A DNA stretch of 64,000 bases from Flavobacteriales bacterium (GTDB lineage Bacteria > Bacteroidota > Bacteroidia > Flavobacteriales_F > PHOS-HE28), in assembly GCA_016718655.1 (NCBI GenBank), contig JADKCV010000019.1:15668-79667 (forward strand), read 5' to 3'. The notes beneath the pieces were generated by a model. It did no database searches and was not told the DNA's origin. It was given only the letters and a program-made list of their open reading frames with translations. Made by a program: the position numbers and the translations under genes. Below, in pieces: positions 38,712 to 47,299 of the stretch; position 1 is the first letter of the stretch; every line of letters starts with the position of its first letter.

Positions 38712-39297
38712 ATGTTTCCATCTCAAATTGTCCTGGAGTATCTCAAAGTTCTTTTGAGCGGTCCGGTAATGGCATCGGCTGTTGCGTTGACATGCATCAT
38801 CATGTTCCGTGGAGACATTCGAAGCTGATGACGCGCATTGCCAAAATCAAGATTGCTGGAGGTGAACTGAAACTACTCAACAGGCTAGGACGCTGGCTGT
38901 TGAGAAGACAGAACCATCTGCCGAGCACTTGAAGGCAACACCACCACCTCAGATGAAAGGTGGCGAGTCGAATCAAACTGAGGCGCCGACTGCGGAGTTG
39001 CTTAGAGCTGAGAGGGCTCGCGCATACGTTTGGGAGTATCGTTACCTGAACCATTTCCTAGCACGCGCTAGTCAGCTTGTTCTCGATTGGCTCGCCGGTT
39101 CTGGTCAGCCCATAAGTGAAACCCTATATCATACTTGGTGGACACCAAACATTCCCGACCCTCAAGAGCGGGACGCAATACTCTTGGCTTTGAGTTCGCA
39201 CTACTTAATCCAAAACAACGGAGGCTTGCTCCAAGTAACTGAGAAGGGCCACGAGTATATTGGGTGGCGAGGCGAGTTACCGCCATCTGCTGAATAA
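38712..39297 (+). CDS. Membrane-anchored accessory protein, split by two indels
   Basis: Three pieces in successive frames make one protein: MFPSQIVLEYLKVLLSGPVM with a TM helix (ASAVALTCIIMFRGDI) from ATG 38712; KLMTRIAKIKIAGGELKLLN from about 38,822; and EKTEPSAEHLKATPPPQM through a helical C-terminal domain (RARAYVWEYRYLNHFLARAS, TLYHTWWTPNIPDPQERDA, LLQVTEKGHEYIGWRG) ending at 39297. Small proteins with an N-terminal TM helix, 'L..RI..IK' amphipathic stretch and such a tail are scattered as single accessory genes in many bacteria; function unknown. A structured repeat (copy B) begins 20 bases after the stop on the same strand. Confidence 0.6.
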
Positions 39298-39316
39298 CTG
39301 GTGGTTCGTGCTTTTC

Positions 39317-39413
39317 GCGTGAGCGATTGGAGCGGGTACCCCGCAGCGTGGTAATCCACGTGAGGAGTACGAGCGGAAAGCGCGACCCGGCTGCATTTTG
39401 GGCCGGGGCACGC
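39317..39413 (+). ncRNA. Structured repeat element, copy B
   Basis: Closing helix GCGTG (39317-39321) with CACGC (39409-39413). Inside: hairpin GCGGG-TAC-CCCGC (39332-39344), hairpin CGTGG-TAAT-CCACG (39347-39360), block GAGCGGAAAGCGCGACCCGGC, and a 6-bp stem CCCGGC/GCCGGG directly before the closing strand. The TAAT loop is identical to copy A, while its stem differs at every pair but stays complementary, which is strong evidence for selection on structure. It starts 20 bases downstream of the accessory gene stop at 39297, on the same strand, and ends just before the convergent carboxylase gene. Confidence 0.6.
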
Positions 39414-39440
39414 CCACACTTCGACTCCGCTCAATGTGCG

Positions 39441-41080
39441 CTACGTCTGCAACACCCCATATTGAACTCCCGCGTCGCCGGGCTCTGGCTCGCCGCCTCG
39501 ATCCCCAACGAGATCCACGTCCGCGTATCCAACGGATCGATCACCGCATCCAGCCACAACCGGCTTGCCGCGTAATAGGGGCTGATGGTCTCCTCGTACT
39601 TGCTGCGGATCCGGTTGAGCAGTTCGGCTTCCTTCTCGGGGGTGATGGTCTCGCCTTTGCCTTTCAGCGCGGCCACTTCGATCTGGAGCATCACCTTGCT
39701 GGCCTGCTCGCCGCCCATCACGGCCACCTGCGCGCTGGGCCAGCCCACGATCAGGCGCGGGTCGTAGGCCTTGCCGCACATGGCGTAGTTGCCGGCGCCG
39801 TAGCTGTTGCCGATGATGATGGTGAACTTGGGCACCACGCTGTTGGCCACGGCGTTCACCAGTTTCGCGCCGTCCTTGATGATGCCGCCGTGCTCGCTGC
39901 GGCTGCCCACCATGAAGCCGGTGACGTCCTGCAGGAAGACCAGCGGGATGTTCTTCTGGTTGCAGTTGGCGATGAAGCGCGTGGCCTTGTCGGCGCTGTC
40001 GCTGTAGATGACGCCGCCGAACTGCATCTCGCCCTTCTTGCTCTTCACCACCTTGCGCTGGTTGGCCACGATGCCCACGGCCCAGCCGTCGATGCGGGCG
40101 TAGGCGGTGATGATGCTCTGGCCGTAGCCCTCCTTGTATTCGGTGTACTCGCTGTCGTCCACCAGCCGCGCGATCACCTCGCGCATGTCGTAGGGCTTGG
40201 CGCGCTCGGTGGGGAGGATGCCGTAGATCTCCTTCGGGTCGGCCTTCGGCGCTGTGGCTTTCTCGCGACTGAAGCCCGCGTCCTTCGGCTTGCCGAGCTT
40301 GTCCACGATGGCGCGGATCTTCTTCAGGCAATCCGCATCGTCCTTGCACTTGTAGTCGGTAACGCCGCTGATCTCGCTGTGCGTGGTGGCGCCGCCGAGG
40401 GTCTCGTTGTCGATGTCCTCACCGATGGCGGCCTTTACCAGGTAGCTGCCGGCGAGGAAGATGCTGCCGGTCTTCTCCACGATCAGGGCCTCGTCGCTCA
40501 TGATGGGCAGGTAGGCGCCGCCCGCCACGCAGCTGCCCATGATGGCGGCGATCTGCGTGATGCCCATGGAGCTCATCACGGCGTTGTTGCGGAAGATCCG
40601 GCCGAAGTGCTCCTTGTCGGGGAAGATCTCGTCCTGCATGGGCAGGTACACGCCGGCGCTGTCCACCAGGTAGATGATGGGCAGGCGGTTCTCGATGGCG
40701 ATCTCCTGCGCGCGCAGGTTCTTCTTGCCCGTCATGGGGAACCACGCGCCGGCCTTCACGGTGGCGTCGTTGGCCACCACGATGCACTGGCGCTTGCTCA
40801 CGTAGCCGATCACGACCACCACACCGGCGCAGGGGGCACCGCCGTGCTCCTTGTACATGCCATCGGCCGCGAAGGCACCGATCTCGATGCGCGGGCTCTT
40901 GGGGTCCAGCAGGGCGTCGATGCGCTCGCGGGCGGTCATCTTGCCTTGCTCGTGCTGCTTGGCGATGCGTTTCTCGCCGCCGCCCTCGTGGATCTTGTGC
41001 AGGCGCTTGTTGAGGTCGGAGAGCTTCAGCTTGTTGAAGTCCTCGTTCTTGGATGCTTCGATGTCGATCTTTTCGGCCAT
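39441..41080 (-). CDS. Acyl-CoA carboxylase carboxyltransferase (beta) subunit
   Basis: About 546 residues. It carries both halves of the carboxyltransferase fold: N-terminal acyl-CoA part (GKMTARERIDALLDPKS, GAPCAGVVVVIGYVSKRQC, IYLVDSAGVYLPMQDEIFPD, SSMGITQIAAIMGSCVAGGA) and C-terminal biotin part (IPLVFLQDVTGFMVGSRSE, IIIGNSYGAGNYAMCGKAYD, VAVMGGEQASKVML). It resembles methylcrotonyl-CoA carboxylase beta more than propionyl-CoA carboxylase, and would need a biotin-carrying alpha subunit not in this window. The family normally ends EFNMGVLQT; here the continuous frame reads GCCRRSAH because of one extra G in a GGGG run near 39,455. Removing it restores the ending and the stop at 39441. Involved in leucine or acyl-CoA metabolism. 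Confidence 0.9.
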
Positions 41081-41203
41081 GGAATACGGATCAGACGATC
41101 AGGTGATCAGAAAATGTCCTGACCTCGCTGACGACTGTGGTGCGAAGATCGGGCGCTGAGTCCAATTGTCTGATCATCTGATCCCCTCATTGTCTGATCA
41201 GCG

Positions 41204-41704
41204 CTACTTCTTCTTCGCCGCGCTCACGAAAGGCATCGCCGCCGCTTGCTTCATCCACTCCGCCACCTGGCGTTCATCAAGATCCTTCACAGCTGCAAGC
41301 TCCACGCCCCGCGTGGCCTTGCCCATGGCAACAGGCGTCACCGGCGGTTCCGGCTTCAGGTCCGTACCGCGAATGAACATCAGTTTCACGTGGCCCACGA
41401 AGGCGCCGGAAGCGAAGCACCAGCCGCCTTCCACACCATAGTAGGCCATGCCCCACTTCACCGCGCGTTGAAGGCCGGGCAAGGTCTTCAACGCCAAGGC
41501 ATCGATGCGTTCGGCGATGTCGCGTTGTGGTTGTGGCAGGCTGGCGAGATAGTCGAACACGGGCCGGTCACCTTCCGCGGCCTTCGCAGGGCTGGCCTTG
41601 CCGATCATGGCGGCCTTCAGCTTAGTGGTGGTCTTGGCCGGAGCGGTCTTCTTGCCCGCCGCGTCTTCCTTCTTGAAGGTTTTGGTGTCGATCTTCTTGG
41701 CCAT
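41204..41704 (-). CDS. DUF1801 (YdhG-like) domain protein
   Basis: 166 residues from the ATG at 41704. A Lys/Thr/Ala-rich N-terminal tail (about residues 1-45) leads into a DUF1801 domain: FDYLASLPQPQRDIAERIDA, GLQRAVKWGMAYYGVEGG, FASGAFVGHVKLMFIRGTDL, then DLDERQVAEWMKQAAAM. The fold resembles the frataxin/YdhG group; biochemical role unknown. Divergent from a membrane acyltransferase-like gene 54 bp away. Confidence 0.85.
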   Translation of the reverse strand: MAKKIDTKTFKKEDAAGKKTAPAKTTTKLKAAMIGKASPAKAAEGDRPVFDYLASLPQPQRDIAERIDALALKTLPGLQRAVKWGMAYYGVEGGWCFASGAFVGHVKLMFIRGTDLKPEPPVTPVAMGKATRGVELAAVKDLDERQVAEWMKQAAAMPFVSAAKKK

Positions 41705-41758
41705 TGGAATGCGATGCAACGAAAGTACGATCGGGCGCCCGGTACGTATGTTCGCTGT

Positions 41759-42931
41759 ATGACTACCACTACCACCGCCCCACGTTTCAGTTCCATCGAC
41801 CTGCTCCGCGGCCTGGTGATGGTGCTGATGGCGCTGGATCATGTCCGCGACTATTTTCATGGGGCTGCCTTCTTATTCAACCCAGAGGACCTTGAGGCCA
41901 CCACGGTGCCGATCTTCCTCACGCGCTGGATCACGCACTACTGCGCGCCCGTGTTCGTGTTCCTCGCGGGTACCTCCGCATGGATCATCCACCAACGGAA
42001 GAGCACCCGGGAGCTGACCAGCTTCCTCATCAAGCGTGGCTTCTGGCTCATCCTCGTGGAGGTCACCCTGGTGAAGCTGGCCTGGCAATTCAACCCGGGT
42101 TCTCCGCGCTTCGGCCTCTTGGTGATCTGGGCGCTCGGGGTGGGCATGCTTGCGCTGGCCGCCTTGATCCATCTGCCGTTCCGCGCCATCCTCCTCACCG
42201 GCCTCGTCATCGTCTTCGGGCATAACGCGCTGGATGGGTTCCATTTCGACGGTGCGTGGTGGTGGAGGATCTTGCACGAAAGAGGACCGATCGACGTGAA
42301 CGGGGTCACCTTGTTCGTCGGATACCCCGTGATACCGTGGATCGGCACCATGGCATTGGGTTATTGTTTCGGTGCCTTCTATGGCAAGGGCTACACGTCC
42401 GAGGTACGCCGTAGGTTGTTGGTGCGCCTTGGACTGGCGTGTGTGCTGCTCTTCGCGGCACTTCGTTTCGTCAATACGTACGGTGATCCGTTGCCATGGT
42501 CCGCGCAAGCTTCGCCGGTCTTCACCGGGCTGTCCTTCCTGAACACGCAGAAGTACCCGCCCAGTTTGCTTTACCTCCTGATGACCCTGGGACCGGCCTT
42601 CCTCTTCCTGGCGTGGTCGGAAAAGGTGCGCGGGTGGTTGGCATCGGCGCTCATCGTCTTCGGCCGGGTGCCCTTCTTCTACTACATCCTTCACCTGTAC
42701 CTGATCCACGGCCTTGCCTTGGTGGCTGCGGAATTGACGGGCTTCGGCTGGCAGAGCATGGTCCTGGAAGTCCACGTGAACAGCGTGCCACAGCTGAAGG
42801 GATATGGATCCTCCTTGCCAGGGGTGTACCTGGTCTGGATCGGTGTGGTCGTCGCGCTCTACCCGCTGTGCGCGTGGTTCAACAAGGTGAAGAGCAACAA
42901 CCGCCAGCTTTGGTGGTTGAGCTACTTGTGA
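41759..42931 (+). CDS. DUF1624-type membrane protein (heparan-alpha-glucosaminide acetyltransferase-like)
   Basis: 390 residues from the ATG at 41759. The N-terminal signature SSIDLLRGLVMVLMALDHVRDYFH is that of DUF1624/HGSNAT-like transmembrane acyltransferases, in which a conserved D-H in the second half of TM1 is thought to be catalytic. About ten TM helices follow. Such enzymes move acetyl groups across the membrane onto sugars or cell-envelope components; the substrate here is unknown. It stands alone, convergent with a TonB-family gene. Confidence 0.85.
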   Translation: MTTTTTAPRFSSIDLLRGLVMVLMALDHVRDYFHGAAFLFNPEDLEATTVPIFLTRWITHYCAPVFVFLAGTSAWIIHQRKSTRELTSFLIKRGFWLILVEVTLVKLAWQFNPGSPRFGLLVIWALGVGMLALAALIHLPFRAILLTGLVIVFGHNALDGFHFDGAWWWRILHERGPIDVNGVTLFVGYPVIPWIGTMALGYCFGAFYGKGYTSEVRRRLLVRLGLACVLLFAALRFVNTYGDPLPWSAQASPVFTGLSFLNTQKYPPSLLYLLMTLGPAFLFLAWSEKVRGWLASALIVFGRVPFFYYILHLYLIHGLALVAAELTGFGWQSMVLEVHVNSVPQLKGYGSSLPGVYLVWIGVVVALYPLCAWFNKVKSNNRQLWWLSYL

Positions 42932-43022
42932 CCCGTTCTTCCAGGCGCTGAGGTCGCTGGACCTGGCTGGTTGAAGTGCTCGTTCTCGGATGCTCCTATA
43001 TTGATGCGTATATGATCGCCTA

Positions 43023-43502
43023 CTACAACTTGAAGCGGATCGGCAGGTTGTACTGAACGCGCACCGCTTTTCCACGTTGCATACCGGGCTTCCAGTTAGG
43101 CATGCCTTTCGCCACACGGATCGCTTCCTCCGTGAGCCCGGCCCCAAGACCACGCAGCGGCATCACGTTGGTGATCCTCCCGTCCGGCTCCACCACGAAG
43201 GTGATGAACACGGTTCCCTCGATGCCGCTCTCCACTGCCTCTTCCGGATACGCGATCTTGCTGCTCACGTACTTCATCAAGGCGTCCTGACCTCCGGGGA
43301 ACTCGGGCATCAACTCCACGGCCCGGAGCGGTTCGTTGGGGTCGACCACGGGTACCTCCATGATCGGTTCAACGGTGATGGTCTCTTCACTCACGGGACG
43401 CTCTTCCACCTGCACCTGTGCCGGTGGAGTGGTCCCACCTTGGGCGAAGAGGGTAGGGGTGGTCAGGAATGCGGCGAGAACGAGTGCGAGTCGGTGGTCC
43501 AT
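43023..43502 (-). CDS. Secreted TonB-family C-terminal domain protein
   Basis: 159 residues from the ATG at 43502 (MDHRLALVLAAFLTTPTLFAQ, a cleavable signal). A Pro/Glu-rich linker (VEERPVSEETITVEPIMEVP) leads to a TonB-C domain beginning with the usual Bacteroidota motif ELMPEFPGGQDALMKYVSSK, then IEGTVFITFVVEPDGRITNV, LTEEAIRVAKGMPNWKPGMQ and GKAVRVQYNLPIRFKL. Proteins with this short layout lack the membrane anchor needed for classic TonB energy transfer. Single gene; partner unknown. Confidence 0.86.
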   Translation of the reverse strand: MDHRLALVLAAFLTTPTLFAQGGTTPPAQVQVEERPVSEETITVEPIMEVPVVDPNEPLRAVELMPEFPGGQDALMKYVSSKIAYPEEAVESGIEGTVFITFVVEPDGRITNVMPLRGLGAGLTEEAIRVAKGMPNWKPGMQRGKAVRVQYNLPIRFKL

Positions 43503-43676
43503 GGGATGAAGGTCGTTATTTCCAATGACCATGCCAAGGAAGGGGATCGAGCACATCCGTCGGACAGGTGCGCGTCAGACCGAACTCCACGCAGGGGGCC
43601 TTCGTCCGATGGGTCTACCATGCCGGGAGGATCGGACGGAGGACAAGCGACCTGCGCGGTGTCACCACTCCGATGA

Positions 43677-44195
43677 TCACTGCTTGACGTACCGTTCCTG
43701 GATGATCCGGTGATGCCAGCGTTGATGCCCGGCCAGGATGAATCCGATGTCGCGTACCGCATAGGGACCCTTGAACCCCTGCCCCACGCGCGACAGCATG
43801 GTTTCATCGAACGACCGGAATTGATGGATGGTGGAGCGTCGGACGGCCAGCGCTTCCTCATGCAGATCGGTCAGCGTGCGCCGGTTGGCCCGAGACTCAA
43901 AACCATAGTGCTCCTCGTCGTAGCCCTTCACCTCGGCTTCGCCCCGCGCGAACGAGGTGGCGCGGTAGCTGAAGACGCGCTCCGTATCGATCATGTGCTG
44001 GAGGATGTCCTTGATGGTCCATTTCCCCGGAGCATAAACGCGGTCCCCGATCCGCTGCCATTCGTCCAACGGCGCATGTTCCAGTTCATGCAAGGCGATC
44101 AGCAGGGCGGTATGGACATCCACATCGTCGCATTGCTCGATGTAGCGATCGAAGTAGACTGGGAGAGGATGCAGTTGTGAGCGGGTCATGATCAT
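43677..44195 (-). CDS. DinB-family protein
   Basis: 172 residues. The four-helix DinB fold is evident: DEWQRIGDRVYAPGKWTIKD-ILQHMIDTERVF with a metal-binding His, then YRATSFARGEAE, and the C-terminal FILAGHQRWHHRIIQERY with its His residues. Members bind divalent metal and act as thiol-dependent transferases or remain unassigned. The ATG at 44195 overlaps the TGA of the upstream gene (ATGA), so translation is coupled. Third gene of an operon. Confidence 0.86.
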   Translation of the reverse strand: MIMTRSQLHPLPVYFDRYIEQCDDVDVHTALLIALHELEHAPLDEWQRIGDRVYAPGKWTIKDILQHMIDTERVFSYRATSFARGEAEVKGYDEEHYGFESRANRRTLTDLHEEALAVRRSTIHQFRSFDETMLSRVGQGFKGPYAVRDIGFILAGHQRWHHRIIQERYVKQ

Positions 44196-44669
44196 ACGTC
44201 AGCGTTGAGGTGTTCGGCGAGGTAGCGGTCGATGCCTTGGGGGTCTTCGGGGTGCGCGAGCACGTGTTCCACCCACGCATTGCGCTCGAACCAGAGCACG
44301 GCCATTTCCCACACACAGGTGAAGATACCCCGGTCGCTGAAGAGCCGGAAGTCCGCGCGCGCAGCATCCGTTGCTAGGTGGACCTGGGTCTGCAGCATGT
44401 TGCTGTCGATCCACCAACTGAGGATGGCGAAGCAGCCTTCGCGGCCTTCGTGCAGGATCAAGGTGGCGATGCGGTAGCTGTCCAGTGGATAAGCCGTGTG
44501 TTGCGCCAACCACCCCGGCAGGAGGGCACCCACCTGTGTGACCACGTTCTCCTACCCGTTCGCTCTTCACCGAGATGCTGTAGGTCTTTATCCGCCAGCC
44601 TTCACATTGGAGGAGGCCGAGGTACCGGACCGGTCGCGGAGAATAGGGTTGAAGCGTGTGCACGATCAT
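44192..44669 (-). CDS. Conserved protein of unknown function, one frameshift
   Basis: Begins at ATG 44669 (IVHTLQPYSPRPVRYLGLLQ, GWRIKTYSISVKSERV) and continues in the next frame from about 44,555 (ENVVTQVGALLPGWLAQHTA, YRIATLILHEGREGCFAILS, DSNMLQTQVHLATD, CVWEMAVLWFERNAWVEHVL) to a stop at 44192-44194. About 158 codons with one missing base. No family is recognised. The start overlaps the stop of the M1-like gene (ATGA), and its own stop overlaps the DinB start (ATGA). The three genes thus form a tightly coupled operon. Confidence 0.7.
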
Positions 44670-47224
44670 TTGCCGAGCGTTTGGTTCAACTGCGCTTCGG
44701 AGGCATCCACCGCGTTCAATGCGTTCGCATCGGCCTTGTACCTTGCCCGCAGTTCCGGGAACAGCGCGCGTGTCCGTTCGTCACCGAGGGTCACCATCAG
44801 CAGGATGTTGCTGAAGATGTCGTTGACATCGTTCTCCTTCAATGCCGCGGCGTATCGGCGTTCCAGGATGGGCCACGCGTCTTTGGCGTGGTTCAGTGCC
44901 ACCAAGGTGTTCGCAGCAGTTAGTCGATAGTCCCACACCGGTGTGGCCAGGGTCCAACGCGCGCCGGGAGGATCATCGCGCAGCGCCTCAAGGGCCAGGG
45001 CGACGCCTCGTTCATCCCCCAGTTCGCTCAGCCCATAGAGTGCGCTGATGAGGCTCTGGTTCTTCCACGAGGGCTTGTTCTTCAGCTTCACCAACGCATC
45101 GTAGGCCAGCGGGCTCTTGGACTTCCCCAAGGCGATGGCCGCCGCGTTCACTACGCGGTCGCTGGTATCGTTCAGGTGACCGATGTAGAGCCCGGCGTGG
45201 GCCGGATCGCCGGTGAGCCCGAGCAGGGTGAGCGCGATGCTGCGGTTCCAGGATCGTTCGTGGTCGATGGCTTCCTTCAACACATCGATCGTCGTTCCGT
45301 CGAATGGCGGGGTGATCATCCATCGCAGCTGGGCCATGGCGTTGTACCGTACGCGCCAGTAGGTGCTGCGGTCGCGGATCACGCGGTGGAAGGCACCGAT
45401 GATCCTCTGCTTATCGGCCCGTGTGGTGGTGCTGTCGCCATGGATCCGTGCGAGCTCGCCCAAGGCCTGCTGCCGCGCCATCACATCGGTGGAGGTGGTG
45501 AACTGTGCGATCCATTCATCCGTGGACCGCTCGATGATGAGTTCCTTGATCCATTGGCTCTGGTGGTCGATCACCAGCACCTGCGGCGCACGCACCAGCG
45601 GGAAGAGGAAGCTGTTCTCCTGCTGCGCTTCGAGCCAAACGCGATGCGGATCGCCGTCGATCACGATGTCCATATGGCCTTGGTACCAGCGGGTCTGTGG
45701 TTCGGTGCTCGTGCTATCCGGCAGTTGCGTCTGGCGCAATGTGAGGCGGAAGGAACCTTGCTGCGCATCGAAGGCGGTGCTCACCTCGAAGACGGGATGG
45801 CCCATGCCGCGCACCCACTGATCGAAGAACCAGCCCAAGGGACGACCGGCCGCACTGGCCATGGCCCGTTGCACATCATCGGTGGAAGCGGACTTTCCCC
45901 AGCGGTCGTGCATGAAGGTCTTGAGCCCTGTATCAAAGGTGGCATCGCCCAGTTCGTCGCGCAGCAGGTGGAAGACCAGTGCTGCCCGGTTCACCGCGTA
46001 GTTGTCCTGCACCACATCGATGGTGTTGGTGTAGTTGCGTGTATTGATGGGTCTGCGTACTCCGTTCGACCAGTCGCCGAAGTAGGTGTTCTGGTTGAAG
46101 CCATGGTTCCACAGGAGCATTTCGTCGCGACCGTTGGCGTGTTCGCTGAAGCGCTCGCTGAGGAAACGTGCGAGCCCCCGGCTGATCCACGCCTCCCCCG
46201 GTTCGCTCAGGTGGATGCGCATGCCGCACCACTGCTGGGCCAGTCCCTCCGCTTCGATGCCATCCCACAAGTAGAGGAAGTCCGCATGCGTGCCGTGGTC
46301 GTCCACCATGTTCTCGCTCTGCATGCCCGTGCCCACGCTGCGGCCCCAAGCGAAGTCCTGCACCACCACCTGGTTGAAGGTGCGGCCAGGGTAGGGAATG
46401 CCCGTGAGCTCGGAGAAGAAGGTCATCATTCGCGGTAGGCGCTCGATGCTGGCCTCTGTGGCTTCCCGCTCATCGGGGTAGCCATAGGAATGCAGTAGGG
46501 TGTTGCCACTTCGTTGGTCCACGCGTGTGTATTCTCCTACCACGATGAAGGTCTGGTAATTGTCGTGGGCTTCCTCGGTCTTCCAGTGGAAGGTGCGTGT
46601 GCCGTCGCTGTTCGTGCGCTCTTCCATGAGTTCACCGTTGGACACGACCGTGAGCGGTTCCGGAACGCGGGCGATCACCTCCACCGTACGCGGATCGCCT
46701 AGGCCATCGTGGCACGGGAACCAGTAGCGGTTGCTCCCGAGCTCCGGCATCGACCACACTTGTGTGCGTTTGCGCGGTTCCGTGGTGGTGGGTGCGAAGA
46801 AGCGAAGGCCTTTGCCGAAGCTGCCGCCCAGGTTGTTCGGGTCGCTTTCGTTGACGTAGGTGGTGCTGTAGTCGACCGTGAGGGTGATGGCCTTGCCCAC
46901 CGGATGCCTTGTAGGCAGGGCGATGCGCAAGCCACCGTCCACTGCTCCACCGGAATAGGAGTACGGCAAGGCCACGTCGTTCGCGCTGATGCCGGTGATC
47001 AGCAGGTCACCCGCATCCAAGATCAAGGTATCCGTTCGCTCCAACGGCGCTGCGGTGATGGTGGCTGTTCCAACTACACGGCGACCAGCGAGGTCGAAGC
47101 GCAGGTCCAAGCGGATGTGCTGCACGTCGATGGTGGCTTCCGCGCGGAGTGCCGATAGGTCCGGTAAGGAGGCAAGGCTTGGCGGGCAAAGGCCTAGTGC
47201 GACCGCGAGAAGAGGTGCGTGCAT
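44666..47224 (-). CDS. M1-aminopeptidase-like protein lacking the zinc site
   Basis: 852 residues from ATG 47224 (signal peptide HAPLLAVALGLCPPSLA). Layout: M1 N-terminal beta domain (IDVQHIRLDLRFDLAGRRVV), thermolysin-like domain, then a C-terminal HEAT-like helical region (from ~620: MARQQALGELARIHGDS, SIALTLLGLTGDPAHAGLYI). The expected HELAHQW zinc motif reads EGLAQQW (all three catalytic positions replaced) and the later NEGFA is SRGLA, so the third zinc ligand is also gone. The substrate-binding GxMEN-like motif is GTGMQSENM. It is therefore probably a non-catalytic scaffold or binding protein in the periplasm. First gene of a three-gene ATGA-linked operon. Confidence 0.85.
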   Translation of the reverse strand: MHAPLLAVALGLCPPSLASLPDLSALRAEATIDVQHIRLDLRFDLAGRRVVGTATITAAPLERTDTLILDAGDLLITGISANDVALPYSYSGGAVDGGLRIALPTRHPVGKAITLTVDYSTTYVNESDPNNLGGSFGKGLRFFAPTTTEPRKRTQVWSMPELGSNRYWFPCHDGLGDPRTVEVIARVPEPLTVVSNGELMEERTNSDGTRTFHWKTEEAHDNYQTFIVVGEYTRVDQRSGNTLLHSYGYPDEREATEASIERLPRMMTFFSELTGIPYPGRTFNQVVVQDFAWGRSVGTGMQSENMVDDHGTHADFLYLWDGIEAEGLAQQWCGMRIHLSEPGEAWISRGLARFLSERFSEHANGRDEMLLWNHGFNQNTYFGDWSNGVRRPINTRNYTNTIDVVQDNYAVNRAALVFHLLRDELGDATFDTGLKTFMHDRWGKSASTDDVQRAMASAAGRPLGWFFDQWVRGMGHPVFEVSTAFDAQQGSFRLTLRQTQLPDSTSTEPQTRWYQGHMDIVIDGDPHRVWLEAQQENSFLFPLVRAPQVLVIDHQSQWIKELIIERSTDEWIAQFTTSTDVMARQQALGELARIHGDSTTTRADKQRIIGAFHRVIRDRSTYWRVRYNAMAQLRWMITPPFDGTTIDVLKEAIDHERSWNRSIALTLLGLTGDPAHAGLYIGHLNDTSDRVVNAAAIALGKSKSPLAYDALVKLKNKPSWKNQSLISALYGLSELGDERGVALALEALRDDPPGARWTLATPVWDYRLTAANTLVALNHAKDAWPILERRYAAALKENDVNDIFSNILLMVTLGDERTRALFPELRARYKADANALNAVDASEAQLNQTLGK

Positions 47225-47299
47225 GATGGCGGAATGATGGTCCAAAGCAACTGCCTGTTCCGCACGCATGCGGGACAGGCAATGGACATATCCGGCCAT

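Noticed and set aside
31600..39413. Repeats A-C as integron attC sites
   Set aside because: The position 3' of accessory genes is reminiscent, but no GTTRRRY/RYYYAAC core sites and no integrase gene are seen; the conserved ends are GCGTG/CACGC.
39398..41122. 574-codon plus-strand open frame
   Set aside because: It lies antisense to the acyl-CoA carboxylase gene and is a low-complexity Ala/Val/His/Leu/Asp shadow.
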